Below, piece by piece: positions 61,112 to 64,000 of a stretch of 64,000 bases of DNA (positions are counted from its first letter, which is position 1; the number at the start of each line of letters is the position of its first letter). This DNA is from JAJRTE01 sp964418585 (GTDB lineage Bacteria; Myxococcota_A; UBA796; JAJRTE01). Both the position numbers and the translations under genes were made by a program. Below the pieces are notes generated by a model, which was not told where the DNA came from, did not search any database, and was given only the letters and a program-made list of their open reading frames with translations. The stretch is taken from the NCBI GenBank assembly GCA_964418585.1, contig CAYQMG010000020.1, forward strand, positions 1 to 64,000, written 5' to 3'.

Positions 61112-63228
61112 GGTGTTGCCTCCGAGTTGCCGGGGTCCGACCGGGGGGATCCAAGGGTTGCGTCGAGAAAACGGTGGAGTTCCAACCGTGCCCGAACTGC
61201 GGCGTCCTGGACCGACTTTCGGGCTGCCACGCCCCGTTGTCGCGCCAGGGCCGGGTTCGAGAGGAGGCGCCCACACGCTTCCGCCAGGTGCGCCGGGTCC
61301 CGGACCATCGTCCCGCCTCCTGCCGAGCGAAGTGTCTCGGCCTGAGCCATCACTTCATCCAGGTGAGGGCCGAACAGGACCGGCTTTCCTGCAGCGGCGG
61401 GCTCGAACAAGTTGTGACCTCCAACGCCCGGGACCAGCGTGCCTCCCACCGCCACCGCAGTCGCCACGGGGAAGGTGAGGCGAAGCTCACCCAGGGTATC
61501 CCAGACCAGCACCGGGGTGTCGAAGTCGAGGGATTGCTTCCCTTTCTTCACCAGGGACCACCGAGGAAACCCGACGAACCTGGTCTCCTCCTGCTCGACC
61601 CTGGTCGGGTCCCTCGGGGCAAGAAGAAGCTTCGCCCCGGGCACCATCTCTCGGACCGTCCGGAATGCGCGGAGAACCAGCTCCTCCTCGCCCGGATGGG
61701 TGCTTGCGGCCACCAGCACCGGGCCGCGCCCCCACTGCTTCAGCTCCACAGGCGCCTCGCCCACTTGGACCCCTGGGCCCAGGCACTTGAGATCGACCGA
61801 GGCGAAACAGCGGCTGGATTGTACGCCGAGCGCACGGAAGCGCCAGGCGTCCAGCTCCGACCGCGGGAGCACCTGGGCGGCCTCGAGCAGTGGAGCGAAC
61901 AGGCCGCGCACCCGGTGGTAGCGCGCGAATGCCCGGGTGGAGATACGACCGTTCACGAGGTACCAGGGGATCGCCCGCTGGTTGAGCGTGTCGAGCAGGT
62001 TGGGCCAAAGTTCTGTCTCCACCACGAACACGGCCGAAGGCGACAGGGTCTGCACGGCCCTCGCGACCGCGCCCGGACAATCGAGGGGCGCGAGCGCGAC
62101 CAATGCGAAAGGCTCGGACGATTCGAGGGCGAGCACTCGACGGGTTGCTCCGGACGTGACGGTGAGAACGCAGGCATGGTCCGGCAACCGGTCTTGCACG
62201 GCGAGGGCGACCTCGCGCGCGACTCGAGCCTCCCCCAACGATGCGGCGTGGAACCAGATCACGGGCCGTCTTGCGAGGAGATCCGCGCGGTAGACGCCAA
62301 ACCGTTCCACCGAGACACGACCTGTTGAATCCGCACGAAACCCTCCCGCCACGGTTCGCACGACGAGCCACAGGGGCCGTACGATCCACTCGAGACCGCG
62401 GGTGACGGTCCGGTAGATCGTCATGAGCATGCCCGGACCGGAACCAGCCGGTCTGTCTCCGGTCCAGATCGGTCCCGGCCGCCCCCTGTCCGACGGGTCG
62501 TGTGGGCTTTCCAGACGGTTCAGGGCCTCGGCAAGGTGCCGAAGGAGATCCGGAGCCACATCGGGTGTGGCAGCCCCCCCCTCGCCCCCGCTTGTCCCGC
62601 CGGTTTCGGACGGCTGGATTGGACGCCCGCGATGGACATGGACCCGGGCAAAGGGCCACGGGATGAGGAAACGGTCCCAGGTTTCGAGGATCATCCCTCG
62701 TGCAGACGCAGAAAGCGGCACGACAGGACGGCCGGTCCGCCGGGCCAGCGCAGCCACCCCGGGTCTGGGAACTCGAGCCGGGCCTCGAGGCCCGTCCACG
62801 GCCAACGCCACCGAGTGTCCCGCGCGCAACGCATCGGCCAGATCGAGCAGCGCCTCGCGTCCGCCCAGGGAACTCGAGCCGCGAATGGTCGGGTATCCAA
62901 GGGCCTGCAGGGCCCCGTCGAGCACCGTCCCGTCCCGGCTGAGGCTCACCAGGGCGACGGGCCGAACAGGGCGGTACGCCGCCAGCAGCGGTAGCTGATT
63001 TCCGTGCCAAAATGCGTAGATGCATGGCCCTGCTCGAGTGGCCTCCAACTGCTCCGCGTCGCCGTGCCACCGAATGCGCCAGGTTCGAGCCAGGATCCGG
63101 AACAGCACGGCCAGACACTGACCCAGGAGCCGGTGCCGCCGCCTGCCTTTCTCGAGCCTCTCGGCGTGTGTCCCGCCCAGGGTCGGCCCGGCCTTGTGCC
63201 CGTGGAGATGGTCAGGTGCCCGGCTCAT
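61108..63228 (-). CDS. waaA: Lysophospholipid-type acyltransferase fused to KDO transferase
   Basis: The 706-aa protein has two parts. Residues 1-about 250 are a DUF374/LPLAT-type acyltransferase (YAFWHGNQLPLL, VSLSRDGTVLDG, DGPRGPARVPRPGVAALARR, VVPLSASA). From Met267 begins a complete WaaA (KdtA): GLEWIVRPLWLVVR, FHAASLGEARVA, VETELWPNLL, VNGRIS, RSELDAWR, AASTHPGEEE, NLFEPAAAGKPVLFGP. It transfers KDO to lipid IVA; the front domain may acylate a related lipid. No ribosome site precedes Met267, so one polypeptide is likely. The start overlaps the ABC gene by 17 nt. Confidence 0.87.
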   Translation of the reverse strand: MSRAPDHLHGHKAGPTLGGTHAERLEKGRRRHRLLGQCLAVLFRILARTWRIRWHGDAEQLEATRAGPCIYAFWHGNQLPLLAAYRPVRPVALVSLSRDGTVLDGALQALGYPTIRGSSSLGGREALLDLADALRAGHSVALAVDGPRGPARVPRPGVAALARRTGRPVVPLSASARGMILETWDRFLIPWPFARVHVHRGRPIQPSETGGTSGGEGGAATPDVAPDLLRHLAEALNRLESPHDPSDRGRPGPIWTGDRPAGSGPGMLMTIYRTVTRGLEWIVRPLWLVVRTVAGGFRADSTGRVSVERFGVYRADLLARRPVIWFHAASLGEARVAREVALAVQDRLPDHACVLTVTSGATRRVLALESSEPFALVALAPLDCPGAVARAVQTLSPSAVFVVETELWPNLLDTLNQRAIPWYLVNGRISTRAFARYHRVRGLFAPLLEAAQVLPRSELDAWRFRALGVQSSRCFASVDLKCLGPGVQVGEAPVELKQWGRGPVLVAASTHPGEEELVLRAFRTVREMVPGAKLLLAPRDPTRVEQEETRFVGFPRWSLVKKGKQSLDFDTPVLVWDTLGELRLTFPVATAVAVGGTLVPGVGGHNLFEPAAAGKPVLFGPHLDEVMAQAETLRSAGGGTMVRDPAHLAEACGRLLSNPALARQRGVAARKSVQDAAVRARLELHRFLDATLGSPRSDPGNSEATP

Positions 63229-64000
63229 GGTCTCCGCCCGCAGTTTGACGTGCGTACATCGAAGCGTACCAACCGCCCTTCTGAACCAACTGCTCGTGGG
63301 ATCCCTCCTGCACGATCCGCCCATCGACCAGGACGAGGATCCGGGCGGCGCTCCGGGCGGCACTCAACCGGTGTGCCACCTGGAGGGTGGTGCGTTCCTG
63401 CATGAGGTGCTCGAGTGCCGCCTGGACCTCGTCCTCCGATTCCTGGTCCAGGGAGGCGGTGGCCTCGTCGAGTAACAGAATGGGCGCATCCTTGAACAGG
63501 GCTCGAGCGATGGCTATCCGTTGGCGTTCCCCGCCGGACAAGCGGGACCCCAGGTTGCCCACGCGGGTGTCGTACCCTTCCGGCAAGGAGGCGATGAATC
63601 CGGCAGCCCGTGCACGCTCGGCGGCGCGCACCAGGTCGGTCTGAGAACGTCCTTCCACGCCGCATGTGATGTTTTCCCGAATGCTGCCTTCGGAAAGGAG
63701 AGGGTCCTGGGTCACGAGTCCCACATGTTTCCGGAGCGAGTCGAGCGTGAGGTCGCGAACATCGATTCCGTTGATGCGGACAGCACCTCTGTCCACATCG
63801 TGAAAGCGGAGGATCAGGTCGAGCAACGTGGATTTGCCCGCACCGGACGGTCCCACGATGGCCACTCGAGTCCCCGGCTCCACGCGGAACGAGACATCTT
63901 GGAGCACGGGGGAGTTATCATATCCGAACCAAACGTGGTCGAACTCGACAGCGCAATGGGTCGCCTCGAGGATACGAGCGCCGGGCTGTTCGAGCACTGT
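63212..64000 (-). CDS. msbA: MsbA-type ABC transporter, ATPase part (5' end outside window)
   Basis: About 262 residues of the nucleotide-binding domain are present: FDHVWFGYDN, Walker A GPSGAGKSTLLD, SRLSGGERQRIAIARAL, Walker B ILLLDEATASLD and QVAHRLSAARSA. The membrane domain must lie beyond the window edge. MsbA flips lipid A across the inner membrane. It is the first visible gene of the lipid A/KDO operon. Confidence 0.85.
   Translation of the reverse strand, partial: TVLEQPGARILEATHCAVEFDHVWFGYDNSPVLQDVSFRVEPGTRVAIVGPSGAGKSTLLDLILRFHDVDRGAVRINGIDVRDLTLDSLRKHVGLVTQDPLLSEGSIRENITCGVEGRSQTDLVRAAERARAAGFIASLPEGYDTRVGNLGSRLSGGERQRIAIARALFKDAPILLLDEATASLDQESEDEVQAALEHLMQERTTLQVAHRLSAARSAARILVLVDGRIVQEGSHEQLVQKGGWYASMYARQTAGGDHEPGT

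Overview
The window is high-GC (about two thirds G+C by eye) DNA from a Gram-negative (diderm) bacterium. The right edge carries a lipid A/KDO operon (msbA-type exporter, WaaA fused to an acyltransferase, LpxK, LpxL-type acyltransferase). Several secreted proteins look myxobacterial or related: a Cys-rich, Asp/Ser/Gly-rich tail ending in a membrane segment plus basic cluster (like MYXO-CTERM), seven MopE-type Cys/Asp calcium-binding-like repeats, and several lipoproteins. Together these suggest Myxococcota or another former deltaproteobacterial lineage; this placement is inference. No rRNA, tRNA, CRISPR array or insertion sequence was recognised.

Layout. 1-3.4 kb is an accessory patch: the end of a HigB toxin, a HigA antitoxin fused to an ImmA/IrrE-type protease domain, then an unknown 143-aa protein translationally overlapped by a second ImmA/IrrE-type protease. 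3.4-8 kb encodes three exported proteins on the minus strand, with a 13-unit heptamer array at the stop codon of the last. 8-15.2 kb holds a TPR-like protein, a triple-PAS protein, an FKBP lipoprotein, an acyl-ACP thioesterase-like protein and a large secreted HExxH protein. 15.5-19 kb pairs a TusA-like sulfur carrier with a PP-loop ATPase, convergent with a diverged NodU/TobZ-type carbamoyltransferase and two tiny membrane proteins. A membrane histidine kinase and an S51-like peptidase follow.

22.5-29.9 kb is a reductive pyrimidine catabolism operon (preT, preA, aldehyde dehydrogenase, beta-ureidopropionase, dihydropyrimidinase, esterase) that would convert uracil or thymine to beta-amino acids. 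30-38 kb contains unknown, MopE-like, HAD, phosphoesterase, EcsC-like and alpha/beta-hydrolase genes.

38.35-54.5 kb is one long housekeeping operon on the plus strand: tilS-ftsH-folP-cdaA-cdaR-glmM-pdxJ-acpS-like-nnr-tsaE-(HhH protein)-mnmA-rnc-era-der, linking tRNA modification, proteolysis, folate, c-di-AMP, cell-wall precursor supply and ribosome GTPases. A strong-looking sigma70-type promoter precedes tilS. A YfgM-like and a BamB-like protein follow under their own promoter. 57.3-64 kb, on the minus strand, is the lipid A/KDO operon plus a Trm112-like protein and a GT4 glycosyltransferase.

The most notable observations are a palindrome (CTCGAG) iterated about ten times more often than composition predicts; an AcpS homologue at the canonical acpS locus that has lost both Mg2+ ligands; a carbamoyltransferase without its GPRALG and NTSFN signatures beside small membrane proteins; and a TusA/PP-loop pair that may be a thiolation system.
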